Below the pieces are notes generated by a model, which did not search any database, was not told the origin of the DNA, and worked only from the letters and a program-made list of their open reading frames with translations. A stretch of 64,000 bases of DNA from Austwickia chelonae NBRC 105200 (GTDB lineage Bacteria; Actinomycetota; Actinomycetes; Actinomycetales; Dermatophilaceae), in NCBI RefSeq assembly GCF_000298175.1, contig NZ_BAGZ01000024.1, positions 20,674-84,673 on the forward strand, in the 5' to 3' direction. Every line of letters begins with the position of its first letter. Within the stretch, counting starts at the first letter, position 1. This document shows positions 30,700-40,084 of this stretch, piece by piece. The position numbers were made by a program, and so were the translations under genes.

Positions 30700-32190
30700 A
30701 TGAACCGCCCACTCGCCACCCTCGCAGCCGCCACCGCGCTCACCCTCACCGTGAGCGGCTGCATGGTCCAAGGCGGGACGAACGCCGACGGCAACTCCCG
30801 GCTACGCGTCGCCCTCAACTTCACCCCCCGCGCCGACCTCTCGCCCTACACCGACGACGCCGTGAGCCTCACCCGGCTGGGCATCATCGAACCCCTCATC
30901 ACCTTCGACAAGGACGGCACCCCCCAACCTGGCCTCGCCGAAAAATTCACGATGGAAGACGCCTCCACCGCCACCTTCACCCTGCGAAAAGGCCTGACCT
31001 TCCACGACGGCAGCAAAGTCGACGCCAAAGCCGCCGCCGCCAGCCTCAACCACGCGCTCACCGCCACCCCCGCACCGGCCACCGTCAGCGGACGCGCCCT
31101 CACCATCACCGCCGAAGGTGAAGACACCGTCAAAGTCGTCTCCGAAACCCCCGACCCGATCCTCATGCAACGCTTCGGTAACCCCGACATGTCGATCCTG
31201 GCCGCCAAGGCCTACGAGAAGAACCCCTCCAAACCCGACACCCTCGGCGCCGGAACCGGACCCTTCGTCCTCAAGGAAGTCACCGGGAACACCGCCGTCA
31301 AAGCCGACGCCAACCCCTCCTACTGGGGTGGGAAACCCCGGCTCACCGGACTCGACGTGAAATTCATCAGCAAAGCGGACAGCCGCGTCGCCGGCCTACG
31401 CGCCGGCGAACTCGACGTCATACAGAACGTCCCCATCGCCCAGGTCGGCAACATCAAGGACCAGGTCGTCGACACCCGCCCCGTCCCACGCACCACCGGC
31501 ATCTCCCTCAACACCCGCAGCGGACCCCTCGCCGACCCCGCCATGCGGGCCGCCTTCGCCAAAGCCATCGACGGAAAAGCCGTCGCCACCAGCGTCTTCG
31601 AAGGACAGGCCCACCCGGCCGTCGGATACTTCCGTGGAGACACCGTCTGGACCAAAGACCGCCCCGCCCCCCAGTTCCCCGCCCCCGCCGACCCCAAGGG
31701 GACCAGCCTCACCCTGGCCACCTACGACGACCGGCCCGAACTCCCCGAAGCGCTCACCCTCGTCGCCGACCAACTCCGCAAAGCCGGATTCACCGTCGAC
31801 ACCCCCGTCGTGAAGGCCTACAACGTCCTCGAACCCGAGATCATGGCCGGCAAATACGACGCCGTCATCGGCTCACGCATGTACATGTCCAAGGCCAACG
31901 ACCCGATCTCCGTCCTCCAATCCGACTTCGGCTGCAAAGGCAGCTACAACCTCTCCTTCCACTGCAACGAAACCCTCGACAAAGAACTCACCGAAGCCGC
32001 CGGGATCACCGATGTCACCCAACGCCGCACCCGCGCCGCCGCCATCGAATCGACCGTCCTCGGCGCCGGAGCCTACGTACCCCTCGTCCACGAAGTCGTC
32101 CGCATCGGACGCACCAAGAAGGTCGACGGACTGAACGCCGACCCGCTGGAATGGACCTGGATCACGCACCGCACCACCCTCGCCGGATGA
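30700..32190 (+). CDS. extracellular solute-binding lipoprotein, family 5
   Basis: A 496-residue lipoprotein with signal peptide and lipobox TVSGC (C21). It is the capture component of the importer. Family 5 (peptide/nickel) features are SPYTDDAVSLTRLGIIEPLI, ATFTLRKGLTFHDGSKVDAKAAAASLNHAL and GAGTGPFVLKEV...YWGGKPRLTGLDVKFI. CKGSYNLSFHCNETLD contributes a pair of cysteines. The ligand could be a peptide, nickel or a metal chelate; the sequence alone does not decide. AAGGAG lies before the ATG. It overlaps the fused permease gene by the ATGA arrangement. Confidence 0.9.
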   Translation: MNRPLATLAAATALTLTVSGCMVQGGTNADGNSRLRVALNFTPRADLSPYTDDAVSLTRLGIIEPLITFDKDGTPQPGLAEKFTMEDASTATFTLRKGLTFHDGSKVDAKAAAASLNHALTATPAPATVSGRALTITAEGEDTVKVVSETPDPILMQRFGNPDMSILAAKAYEKNPSKPDTLGAGTGPFVLKEVTGNTAVKADANPSYWGGKPRLTGLDVKFISKADSRVAGLRAGELDVIQNVPIAQVGNIKDQVVDTRPVPRTTGISLNTRSGPLADPAMRAAFAKAIDGKAVATSVFEGQAHPAVGYFRGDTVWTKDRPAPQFPAPADPKGTSLTLATYDDRPELPEALTLVADQLRKAGFTVDTPVVKAYNVLEPEIMAGKYDAVIGSRMYMSKANDPISVLQSDFGCKGSYNLSFHCNETLDKELTEAAGITDVTQRRTRAAAIESTVLGAGAYVPLVHEVVRIGRTKKVDGLNADPLEWTWITHRTTLAG

Positions 32191-33974
32191 CCGTCCCGCC
32201 CGCTCCGACGACCCGCCCCACCGACGCCGGGAGACTCCTCCACCTGCGCCGGTGGGGCGGCCGCCACGCCTACACCCTCCTGCGGCCCCTCGCCCTCATC
32301 GGGACCTGCGTGACCGCCGTCGTCCTCCTCGCCGGCAGCCTCCCCTGGCTCACCGGGGCAGACCCCGCCCGGACGGTCCTCCGCGCCCGCCAGGTCGAAC
32401 GGGACGCCGACCCGGCCGCGCTCGACGCGATCCGCGCCGACCTCGACCTGCCCGCCTCACCCCTGGTCGGTGCCGCCCGCTGGCTCGGCCGCGCCACCAC
32501 CGGTGACCTCGGCGTCTCCTGGGTCAGCGGCCGCGCCGTCGCCGACACCCTCGGATCGGCACTCGCCGTCTCCCTCAACCTCGCCGGGATCGCCGCGCTC
32601 ACCTCCCTGATCGTCGCCGTGCTGCTGGTCACCCCCCGCGTCATCGGCGTCGGACTGGGCAGGCCCGCCGCATCCACCCGGCTGCGTGCCCTGTCCGCGA
32701 TCCTGGCCGCCGCACCCGGTTTCGTCGTCGCCGTGCTCCTCACCTCGGTCTTCGCGGTCCGCCTGGGCTGGCTCCCCTCCAGCGGCTGGCGCGAACCCCG
32801 CGACATGATCCTGCCGGTCACCGCACTGTCCGTGGGTGCCACCGGAATCCTGATCCGCATCCTCATGACCGCGATCACCGCAGTCGCCGCCGAGGACTGG
32901 GTCCACACCTGGCGGGCCAACGGCGCCCGACCCTCCCGGATCGCCGGCTCCGTGGCCCGACGCGCCATCGCTGTCGCCCTGCCGCAGGTCATGCTGATCT
33001 TCGCCGGGATCATCGGCGCCGCCGTGATCGTCGAAGAGGTCTACGCCATCCCCGGACTCGGCCGGGTCACCCTCGAAGCCGCCCTCGCCCAGGACATCCC
33101 CCTCGTCCAGGGCGCCGTCGCCGCACTCGTGGTCCTCGGCACCGTCATCGGGCTCCTGGGTGCCGCACTGCACCGGCTCCTGATGAGTCCGGCGCTGACC
33201 GACGGCCACGGCAGTGCACCGGTCCGTCGAGAAGGCCGCTTCGCCCCGACCCTGCCCTGGTGGGTCAGTGCCTCGACCCTGACCGCGCTGATCGTCGGTG
33301 GACTCTTCCGGACGGTGGAGATCCACCCCGACCGACGTCACCTGGCCCCTTCCCTCCTCCACCCGCTCGGCACCGACCACGTCGGACGGGACGTCTGGGG
33401 GCGGGTCGGTCAGGGCGCGCTCCTCACCATCGGACCGGCCCTCCTGGTCAGCCTGATCTGTCTCGCCGTCGGACTCGCCGTCGGACTGGTCTCGAAGCAG
33501 GCCTCCGCCGGGGTCACCGACGTCCTCAACGCCGTCCCCTCGGTCTTCCTCGGACTGGTCGTCGCCGCCGTGCTCGGACCGGGGCTGCTCAGCGCGTCCC
33601 TGGCGATCTGCCTGGTCGGCTGGATCCCCCTGGCCGTCCACACCCGTACCCTGGCCGCCGAGGCCCGCGCCACCGGTTTCCACCAGGCCGCCGTGGTCGC
33701 CGGCGCCACCCGCCGGAGGATCATGGTGCGGCACCTCCTGCCCGGCGTGATCCGCCCCGTCGCCGGCCACGCCGTCGTCCGCCTGGCCCGCCTCGCCCTC
33801 GCGCTGACCGGGCTGGGATTCCTCGGACTGGGCGCGGGACACGATTCGGCCGAATGGGGAAAACTCCTCGCCGACTCCGTCGTCCACCTGGAACGCGCGC
33901 CCTGGGCGATGGCCGCGCCAGCGGTGGGACTGGTCCTCCTGGGCCTCGTCGCGAATCTCGCCGGGGAGGACTGA
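32187..33974 (+). CDS. fused ABC importer permease (DppB-DppC type)
   Basis: About 595 residues containing two binding-protein-dependent permease domains that are normally separate subunits. The first half has the DppB-type EAA loop (EDWVHTWRANGARPSRIAGSVARRAI) and VIVEEVYAIPGLGRVTLEAAL. The second half has HPLGTDHVGRDVWGRVGQGALLT and the DppC-type loop (ARATGFHQAAVVAGATRRRIMVRHLLPGVI), ending GHDSAEWGKLLAD. About 11-12 membrane helices are visible in total. One chain therefore supplies the whole channel for the two ATPases and the binding protein. The start ATG overlaps the binding-protein stop. No frameshift or stop is seen at the junction (about residue 340-360). Confidence 0.9.
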   Translation: MTVPPAPTTRPTDAGRLLHLRRWGGRHAYTLLRPLALIGTCVTAVVLLAGSLPWLTGADPARTVLRARQVERDADPAALDAIRADLDLPASPLVGAARWLGRATTGDLGVSWVSGRAVADTLGSALAVSLNLAGIAALTSLIVAVLLVTPRVIGVGLGRPAASTRLRALSAILAAAPGFVVAVLLTSVFAVRLGWLPSSGWREPRDMILPVTALSVGATGILIRILMTAITAVAAEDWVHTWRANGARPSRIAGSVARRAIAVALPQVMLIFAGIIGAAVIVEEVYAIPGLGRVTLEAALAQDIPLVQGAVAALVVLGTVIGLLGAALHRLLMSPALTDGHGSAPVRREGRFAPTLPWWVSASTLTALIVGGLFRTVEIHPDRRHLAPSLLHPLGTDHVGRDVWGRVGQGALLTIGPALLVSLICLAVGLAVGLVSKQASAGVTDVLNAVPSVFLGLVVAAVLGPGLLSASLAICLVGWIPLAVHTRTLAAEARATGFHQAAVVAGATRRRIMVRHLLPGVIRPVAGHAVVRLARLALALTGLGFLGLGAGHDSAEWGKLLADSVVHLERAPWAMAAPAVGLVLLGLVANLAGED

Positions 33975-33983
33975 GCCGGATAC

Positions 33984-34025
33984 CGGTCCGGGCCGGCCTG
34001 AACCGGTCTGAACCGGCCCGGACCG
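33984..34025. terminator. bidirectional terminator between importer and chemoreceptor genes
   Basis: A perfect 13-base stem, 33984-33996 with 34013-34025, around a 16-base loop. It lies in the convergent gap. Confidence 0.7.
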
Positions 34026-34061
34026 TCCGCCTCGGCCCAGCTCAGCCGGGCCACCCCGGGG

Positions 34062-35693
34062 TCACAACCGGAAGCGGCCGACCAGTTCGTGCAATTCGGC
34101 TGCGCTGTCGGCCAACTCCTGCGAAGCCGCTGATGTGGTCGTCGCCGCGGAGGTCGCATCGGCGGCCGTGCTCACGGCATCACGCACCTTCTCGGAGATC
34201 TCCGAGGTCTGCTGAGCCGCCACCGTCGCATTGCCGCCCATCTCGTTCGTCGTCGCGGTCTGCTCGTCCACCGCGGCGGCAATGGTGCTCTGCGTGTCGT
34301 TGATCGTCGAGATGATCGTGCTGATCTCGCTGATCGCCGCCACCGCCTCCTGGGTCTCCTCCTGGATCGCGGTGATCTTCGACGAAATGCTCTCGGTGGC
34401 CTCGCTGGTCTCCCGGGCCAACTCCTTCACCTCGTTGGCGACCACCGCGAAACCCTTCCCGGACTCGCCGGCCCGGGCAGCCTCGATGGTGGCATTCAAC
34501 GCCAACAGGTTCGTCTGCCCGGCGATCTGACCGATCACCTTGATGACATCGCCGATCTCCGCGCTGGAAGCCCCCAACCTGCTGACCGTGTCATTGGTCC
34601 GCGCCGCCGCGGTCACCGCCTGACCGGCCACCGCCGCCGCATTGTTCGCATTGTCGGCGATGGCCCGGATCGACGCCGTCATCTCCTCGGTGCCCGCCGC
34701 GACCGTGTCGACCGTCATATTGACCCGGTCGGACGCCGAACGTACCTCCTCCAGACGGTGACGGGTCGCATCGGCCGACCCGTTGAGCTGCGAGGACACC
34801 TCGGACAAGGACGCCGAGGAATGGGCCACATGGGTGGAGGCCTCGCGGACCGAACCGATGACCTCCCGCATCGACAACCGCGCCCGTTCGGCGTCCCGGG
34901 CCATCTCGGCGACCTCGTCATGGGAGTAGGCCACGGCCGGAACGGTCAGATCACCCTGACCGAGAGCGGTGATGCTGCGATGGACACTGTGGATCCCCCG
35001 CACCATCCGCTTCGCAGTCAGGAAGGCGATGCCGAGGATGACCACGGCCAACACCGGGAGCGCGAACCACAGACTCCTGGTCGTGCGATCGGCGGCATCA
35101 TCGGCGGCGGCCCGCTGGGCGCCGACCCTTTTCAACACGGAAGCGTTGAGCTCGCGTCCGGCCTTGTCGAGATCTTCGTACGCGGTGACACAGATCTCCT
35201 CGTTGATGATCTTCGTGCCCCGCTCCAGGCCGGCCTCAGTGCCGGTGGCGAAAGCCTTCACCGCGGCAGCGTCCCCGTCCATGAAGTCCTTCCAGCTCTT
35301 CTTCATGCTCTCGAAGTGGGCCTTCTCCGCGGCGGTCATGGCGGAGGTGTCCATCCTGTCGATCTTGGACTGGGTCTCCTTGGCCGCTTTCTCGAAGCCT
35401 TCACGATTCGACTTCGGCGTCGGCTTCACCGCCTCCACCTGGTTCTCCAAACGGGTGCTCCACGCGTAGAAACCCTGCCAACCGTTCGTGTCGGCATTGC
35501 TGAAACGCAGTTCCTCCACCGCATAGGACAGCGACTGCAGACGGCCCAGCTCCGTATTGGCCTCCCTCATCTCCGAGACACTGCCCAGCGCCAGAGCGCC
35601 GAGAGCACAGGCCCCCAGAAGCCCGATCGCACCGACCCCGGCCACCTGGTTGTGCACGGTCGAGAGACGTTGCAGAGCAGGAGGGAGGCGCAT
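34062..35693 (-). CDS. methyl-accepting chemotaxis protein
   Basis: A 543-residue transmembrane chemoreceptor. It has a first membrane helix ([21 protein letters not shown]), a roughly 150-residue outer helical sensor domain and a second helix ([20 protein letters not shown]). A HAMP domain follows ([26 protein letters not shown]), then a long signalling coiled coil. The hairpin tip [24 protein letters not shown] is essentially invariant in this family. It would feed a CheA/CheW pathway; none is in the window. The start at 35693 has AGAGGAA upstream. A 38-codon upstream extension of the frame has no ribosome binding site. Confidence 0.93.
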   Translation of the reverse strand: MRLPPALQRLSTVHNQVAGVGAIGLLGACALGALALGSVSEMREANTELGRLQSLSYAVEELRFSNADTNGWQGFYAWSTRLENQVEAVKPTPKSNREGFEKAAKETQSKIDRMDTSAMTAAEKAHFESMKKSWKDFMDGDAAAVKAFATGTEAGLERGTKIINEEICVTAYEDLDKAGRELNASVLKRVGAQRAAADDAADRTTRSLWFALPVLAVVILGIAFLTAKRMVRGIHSVHRSITALGQGDLTVPAVAYSHDEVAEMARDAERARLSMREVIGSVREASTHVAHSSASLSEVSSQLNGSADATRHRLEEVRSASDRVNMTVDTVAAGTEEMTASIRAIADNANNAAAVAGQAVTAAARTNDTVSRLGASSAEIGDVIKVIGQIAGQTNLLALNATIEAARAGESGKGFAVVANEVKELARETSEATESISSKITAIQEETQEAVAAISEISTIISTINDTQSTIAAAVDEQTATTNEMGGNATVAAQQTSEISEKVRDAVSTAADATSAATTTSAASQELADSAAELHELVGRFRL

Positions 35694-35806
35694 CGTATTC
35701 CTCTGGTGCGTGGGCGGCGAGAGTGCAGACCCCTTATCGGCCGGCAACGACGGCGGTTGAGCCCCGCCTTCGGACGGGTCATGCCGTGAAACATCCGCGC
35801 GACGCA

Positions 35807-35812
35807 TACAGT
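35807..35812 (+). promoter_or_regulatory. -10 box for leaderless aminotransferase transcript
   Basis: TACAGT ends 7 bases before the ATG at 35820, with no ribosome binding site between them. This supports that start over the GTG at 35811, which overlaps the box. Confidence 0.5.
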
Positions 35813-35819
35813 GGCTCCC

Positions 35820-36935
35820 ATGAGCGAGGCCGACCAGTCCCGAACGTCAGAGAACGTTCCCACTCGCGCGGCGCTGCGGAGCATCCCCGCCTATCGCCCC
35901 GGCCAGTTGCCGAAGGCCCGAGACGGGGTCACTCCTCACAAGATGAGCAGCAACGAGAACCCCTATCCGCCCTTGCCGGGAGTCGTGGAACGGGCCGCCC
36001 AGGTCGCCGGGCGGATGAACCGTTATCCGGACATGTTCTGCACGAAACTCACCCAGCGGCTCGCCGACGAATGCCAGGTGCCCGAGGACGACGTGATCAT
36101 CGGCACCGGTTCCTCCGGCGTACTGCAGCAGACCGTGCTCGCCCTGTGCGAGGCCGGCGACGACGTGGTCTACGCCTGGCGCAGCTTCGAGGCCTACCCG
36201 ATCATGGTCGGCCTGGCCGGGGCCCGTTCCGTGCAAGTGCCTCTCGACGATCAGGGCCACCACGACCTGCCCGCCATGGCCGCCGCGATCGGCCCCCGGA
36301 CCAGGATCGTGTTCGTCTGCACCCCGAACAATCCCACCGGCCCGGTCGTCACCGGCCCGGAGATGCGTGACTTCCTCGCCAAGGTCCCCCGCGACGTCCT
36401 GGTCGTCGTGGACGAGGCCTACGTCGAATTCGTCCGCGACGACCAGGCAGCCCAAGGGCTCGAGCTCTACCGGGAATACCCGAACGTGATGGTGCTGCGC
36501 ACCTTCAGCAAGGCCTACGGTCTGGCCGGTCTGCGCGTCGGATACGGCATCGCGCACGCGCCGGTGTCCACGGCGATCCGTAAGACAGGGGTGCCCTTCG
36601 GGGTCAGCGCCATCGCCGAGGAGGCCGCGCTGATCAGCCTCGACGAGAAGCCCGCACTGGACGAACGGGTCGCCCGGATCGTGGACGAACGTTCCCGTGT
36701 GGTCGCTGCGCTCGCCGCGCAGGGCTGGGATCTGCCGCGCAGCGAGGGCAACTTCGTGTGGTTGCACACCGGGGAGCGCACCGACGCGGTCGCTGCCGCG
36801 CTGGGACAGTCGGGACTGTCGGTCCGGGCCTTCTCCGGTGAGGGGCTTCGGTGTTCGATCGACAGTCCCGAGGCCAATGACGCACTTCTCGAGGCGTTGA
36901 AACCGTTCACCTCGCGGGGCGGTCAGCATCGGTGA
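35820..36935 (+). CDS. HisC-like / aromatic amino acid aminotransferase
   Basis: A 371-residue fold-type I PLP aminotransferase. It shows [15 protein letters not shown] at the start, [11 protein letters not shown] for cofactor phosphate contact, [22 protein letters not shown] with the pyridine-nitrogen Asp, and the PLP lysine K231 in [15 protein letters not shown]. The C-terminal arginine is in GLRCSID, slightly different from the usual GxRxT. It could be histidinol-phosphate aminotransferase or the closely related aromatic aminotransferase (Pat); no his genes are adjacent, which favours the latter. The start is probably leaderless. Confidence 0.85.
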   Translation: MSEADQSRTSENVPTRAALRSIPAYRPGQLPKARDGVTPHKMSSNENPYPPLPGVVERAAQVAGRMNRYPDMFCTKLTQRLADECQVPEDDVIIGTGSSGVLQQTVLALCEAGDDVVYAWRSFEAYPIMVGLAGARSVQVPLDDQGHHDLPAMAAAIGPRTRIVFVCTPNNPTGPVVTGPEMRDFLAKVPRDVLVVVDEAYVEFVRDDQAAQGLELYREYPNVMVLRTFSKAYGLAGLRVGYGIAHAPVSTAIRKTGVPFGVSAIAEEAALISLDEKPALDERVARIVDERSRVVAALAAQGWDLPRSEGNFVWLHTGERTDAVAAALGQSGLSVRAFSGEGLRCSIDSPEANDALLEALKPFTSRGGQHR

Positions 36936-36984
36936 TCCCTGCCCGGGCGGTCCGCCTGGTCCTGTCGGCGTGTGCCGGGCCGGG

Positions 36985-37563
36985 TCAGGCGGCGTCCTGA
37001 TCCGGTCGGGAGCGCCGCGCGACGTCCTCTCCTGAGGTGTCTTCCGAGGCGTCCCGGCCGTCTCCCGGGAGGCTGTTGTCGTGGGACGGCCGCTCAGCGA
37101 ACTCGTCCTCGTCGACGGCGTAGGCGAGCATGGCGTCCTGCATGCGGGAGATCGTGGCCCGGGTCAGGGCCAGGCTCAGCGCGACCAGCAGACCTGCGGT
37201 CGCCCACGGCCGCCATCCGGCGGGTCGAGCGGTGCCGTCCTCGTCGAGGGAGACCGTCAACCGGTCACCGGCCTGCGGGATCATCATGCCCGGATCGGCC
37301 AGTGAGGTACGGATTTCCTGGCCGTCCCGGGTGACGGCGATCTCGCATCGCCCGATGAATCCCCCCGGCTGCGGGCAGGACACGACCTGCGCGTCGTACC
37401 CGGGACGGCCCGTCTGCGCGACCGCCGTGCCCACTCGCGGCAGGGTGGCGGCCCACAGGAGAAGACACAGAGCACCGACCACGGCCAAGGCGACGGCCCG
37501 CCCCGGTCCGCTGTGCGCGGACGTCCGGGGGAGGCGGGTGCCATAGGGCGTGTGCTGGTCCAT
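36985..37563 (-). CDS. two-helix membrane protein with small outer domain, unknown
   Basis: A 192-residue protein. The first helix (AVALAVVGALCLLLWAA) is followed by about 75 residues with paired cysteines (VSCPQPGGFIGRCEIAV) and a GDRLTVSLDEDGTARP strand. The second helix (AGLLVALSLALTRA) leads to an acidic cytoplasmic tail (VDEDEFAE...DASEDTSGED). The layout resembles DUF3592-like small envelope proteins, but I cannot assign a function. It lies between the aminotransferase (convergent) and the dehydrogenase operon (divergent). Confidence 0.65.
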   Translation of the reverse strand: MDQHTPYGTRLPRTSAHSGPGRAVALAVVGALCLLLWAATLPRVGTAVAQTGRPGYDAQVVSCPQPGGFIGRCEIAVTRDGQEIRTSLADPGMMIPQAGDRLTVSLDEDGTARPAGWRPWATAGLLVALSLALTRATISRMQDAMLAYAVDEDEFAERPSHDNSLPGDGRDASEDTSGEDVARRSRPDQDAA

Positions 37564-37879
37564 GCCCTATCTATCGGCGAGGCGGTAGCCCTCCTGACCG
37601 GTGTGCGCGCTTTTCGGTCGGGCGATCGTCCATCTCCGGCGAGAGCCTCCCCGGGTGGAGGGAACACTGTTCGCGGAGAGGCTCTTCCTCTCGGGAGAAG
37701 CTTTCCCTCGGGTCGCCCGTGCGGATCGGGGCCTCTGGACGGGGTGGGTCGGGTAGCGTGACGGAGAAGCGAGCACCTCGCCCGCACCAGGGCGGGCGCG
37801 CACCCGCAGGCAGCGACGATGCCGGTGGGAGGCTGCGGGCCCGGCGATCCTGGGCCCCGATAGGTACGAAGGAGTACCA
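37564..37879. other. promoter region of 2-oxo acid dehydrogenase operon
   Basis: About 316 bases without a gene. It contains TAGCGT near 37754, a possible -10 box, and a purine/pyrimidine-rich stretch (37670-37710). AAGGAG at 37869-37874 serves the E1-alpha gene. Confidence 0.4.
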
Positions 37880-39094
37880 GTGAGCGATTCTGCTGTTCAC
37901 CGGGCGTTCGGTGGTGAGTTCTCCGGCGTCGACCATCACGTTTCCACGGTCGGTACGCCCCATCTGTCCACCGACGGCGGCCCGGAGACGATCCGGTTCA
38001 TCGACAAGGACGGGCACCGGATCCGTAATGAGGTCAATCTCGAGTACGACCCGATCGTCGACGTACTGACCGATCAGGACGGCCGGGACCTCTACCGGGA
38101 CATGGTGTTGATCCGGCGGCTCGACGCGGAGGGCACGGCTCTGCAACGGCAGGGTGAACTCGGCCTGTGGCCGGGTCTGGTGGGCCAGGAAGCAGCCCAG
38201 GTCGGGATCGGGCGGGCGATGGCCGCTCAGGATTACGCCTTCCCCAGTTACCGGGAGCACGGCGTCGCTTACTGCCGGGACGTGGACCCCTTGGCGATCT
38301 TCGGGATGTTCCGGGGCACCAGCCTGGGCGGTTGGGATCCGAACGAGCACAATTTCCACCTGTACACGATCGTCATCGGCAACCAGGCGTTGCACGCTGT
38401 CGGCTACGCGATGGGGGTGCAACGCGACGGGCAGGTCGGCACCGGCGACCCGGACCGGGACACCGCGGTGGTGACCTTCTTCGGTGACGGGGCGACCAGC
38501 CAGGGCGATATCAACGAGTCCTTCGTCTTCGCCGCGGTGAACCAGTGCCCGATCGTGTTCTTCTGCCAGAACAACCAGTGGGCGATCTCCGAGCCGAACG
38601 AACGCCAGACCCGGATCCCGTTGTATCAGCGGGCGCGGGGTTTCGGTTTCCCGGGCGTGCGGGTCGACGGCAATGACGTCCTGGCCTGTTATGCGGTGGG
38701 TCGGGCGGCTCTCGAGCATGCCCGTTCCGGTCAGGGTCCTTTCCTGATCGAGGCCTTCACCTATCGGATGGGTGCGCACACCACGAGCGACGATCCGACG
38801 AAGTACCGGGATTCGGCCGAGGTCGACCTGTGGCGGGAGCGCGATCCGATCCAGCGGATCAAGACCTTCCTGTTGGCCCGGGGCGCTACCGAGGAGTCCT
38901 TCTTCGCGGAGGTCGACGCCGAGGCGGACGAACTGGCCCGGACGATCCGTCGGCGGGTGCAGGAGTTGCCGGATCCGCCGGTGACCGACATGTTCGATCA
39001 CGTCTATCACGACCCACATCCGGGGATCGATGCCGAACGTGCGGAGTTCCTCGAGTACCAGGCTGGATTCATCGGTGAGGAGGAGGGCCGATGA
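37880..39094 (+). CDS. pdhA: 2-oxo acid dehydrogenase E1 component, alpha subunit
   Basis: A 404-residue thiamine-diphosphate subunit that decarboxylates pyruvate or branched-chain 2-oxo acids. The TPP motif is FFGDGATSQGDINESFVFAA...QNNQW. Other family blocks are YREHGVAYCRD, HNFHLYTIVIGNQALHAVGYAMG and the phosphorylation-loop region RMGAHTTSDDPTKYR. Short, roughly 60-residue N-terminal extensions like this occur in both pyruvate and branched-chain enzymes, so the substrate is not certain (bkdA is the alternative name). The GTG start has AAGGAG 5 bases upstream. It is translationally coupled to E1-beta by ATGA. Confidence 0.9.
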   Translation: MSDSAVHRAFGGEFSGVDHHVSTVGTPHLSTDGGPETIRFIDKDGHRIRNEVNLEYDPIVDVLTDQDGRDLYRDMVLIRRLDAEGTALQRQGELGLWPGLVGQEAAQVGIGRAMAAQDYAFPSYREHGVAYCRDVDPLAIFGMFRGTSLGGWDPNEHNFHLYTIVIGNQALHAVGYAMGVQRDGQVGTGDPDRDTAVVTFFGDGATSQGDINESFVFAAVNQCPIVFFCQNNQWAISEPNERQTRIPLYQRARGFGFPGVRVDGNDVLACYAVGRAALEHARSGQGPFLIEAFTYRMGAHTTSDDPTKYRDSAEVDLWRERDPIQRIKTFLLARGATEESFFAEVDAEADELARTIRRRVQELPDPPVTDMFDHVYHDPHPGIDAERAEFLEYQAGFIGEEEGR

Positions 39095-40071
39095 CTGCGC
39101 TCACCTTGGCTAAGGGCATCACCGCGGGTCTGCGTCGGGCGATGGAGGCCGACCCGAAGGTCTTGGTGATGGGGGAGGACGTGGGCCGTCTCGGCGGGGT
39201 CTTCCGGGTCACCGAGGGTTTGCAGAAGGATTTCGGTGAGGACCGGGTCATCGACACGCCGTTGGCCGAGTCGGGGATCGTCGGTACGGCGATCGGTTTG
39301 GCCCTGCGGGGATATCGGCCGGTCGTGGAGATCCAGTTCGACGGTTTCGTCTACCCGGCGTTCGACCACATCACCAGCCAGGTCGCCAAGATGCACAACC
39401 GTTCCCTGGGGCAGGCGAAACTGCCGATGGTCATCCGGATCCCCTGTGGCGGGGGTATCGGCGCGGTCGAGCACCACAGCGAGTCCAATGAGGCGTACTT
39501 CCTGCACAGCGCGGGTCTGCGGGTCGTGTCCTGTTCCAATGCGGAGGATTCCTACTGGATGATCCAGCAGGCTGTCGCCACCGACGACCCGGTGATCTTC
39601 TTCGAACCCAAACGTCGTTATCACGACCGGATGGAGGTCGACGACACGGCGGATGCTGCGCCGCGCAGTCTGTACGAGGCGGCGGTGGTGCGTCCGGGTG
39701 AGCATGTGACCGTGCTCTGTTACGGGCCGATGGTGAAGACCTGCCTGCAGGCGGCCGAGGCGGCTGCGGAGGAGGGCAAGGAGTTGGAGGTCATCGACCT
39801 GCGCGGCCTCAATCCTTTTGATTTCGCAGCCGTGCAGGCGTCGGTGGAGCGGACGGGCCGTCTCGTGGTGGTGCACGAGGCCTCACGTTTCATGGGTTTC
39901 GGCGCGGAGATCGCCGCCCAGGTGCAGGAGAAGCTCTTCTACCACTTGGAGTCGCCGGTGATCCGGGTGGCGGGATATTCGGTCCCCTATCCGGCGAGCA
40001 AGTTGGAGGAGCATCACCTGCCTGATCTGGATCGTGTGCTCGACGCCGTCGACCGCGCGCTGAGTTTCTGA
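39091..40071 (+). CDS. pdhB: 2-oxo acid dehydrogenase E1 component, beta subunit
   Basis: A 326-residue transketolase-like partner of E1-alpha. It shows [21 protein letters not shown] with the TPP-activating glutamate, [37 protein letters not shown] and the C-terminal [34 protein letters not shown]. The length is standard. It overlaps E1-alpha by four bases and is followed after 13 bases by E2, so the three are one operon. No E3 (lipoamide dehydrogenase) gene is nearby, so it must be shared from elsewhere. Confidence 0.92.
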   Translation: MTALTLAKGITAGLRRAMEADPKVLVMGEDVGRLGGVFRVTEGLQKDFGEDRVIDTPLAESGIVGTAIGLALRGYRPVVEIQFDGFVYPAFDHITSQVAKMHNRSLGQAKLPMVIRIPCGGGIGAVEHHSESNEAYFLHSAGLRVVSCSNAEDSYWMIQQAVATDDPVIFFEPKRRYHDRMEVDDTADAAPRSLYEAAVVRPGEHVTVLCYGPMVKTCLQAAEAAAEEGKELEVIDLRGLNPFDFAAVQASVERTGRLVVVHEASRFMGFGAEIAAQVQEKLFYHLESPVIRVAGYSVPYPASKLEEHHLPDLDRVLDAVDRALSF

Positions 40072-40084
40072 GGAGGGGCCGGAC

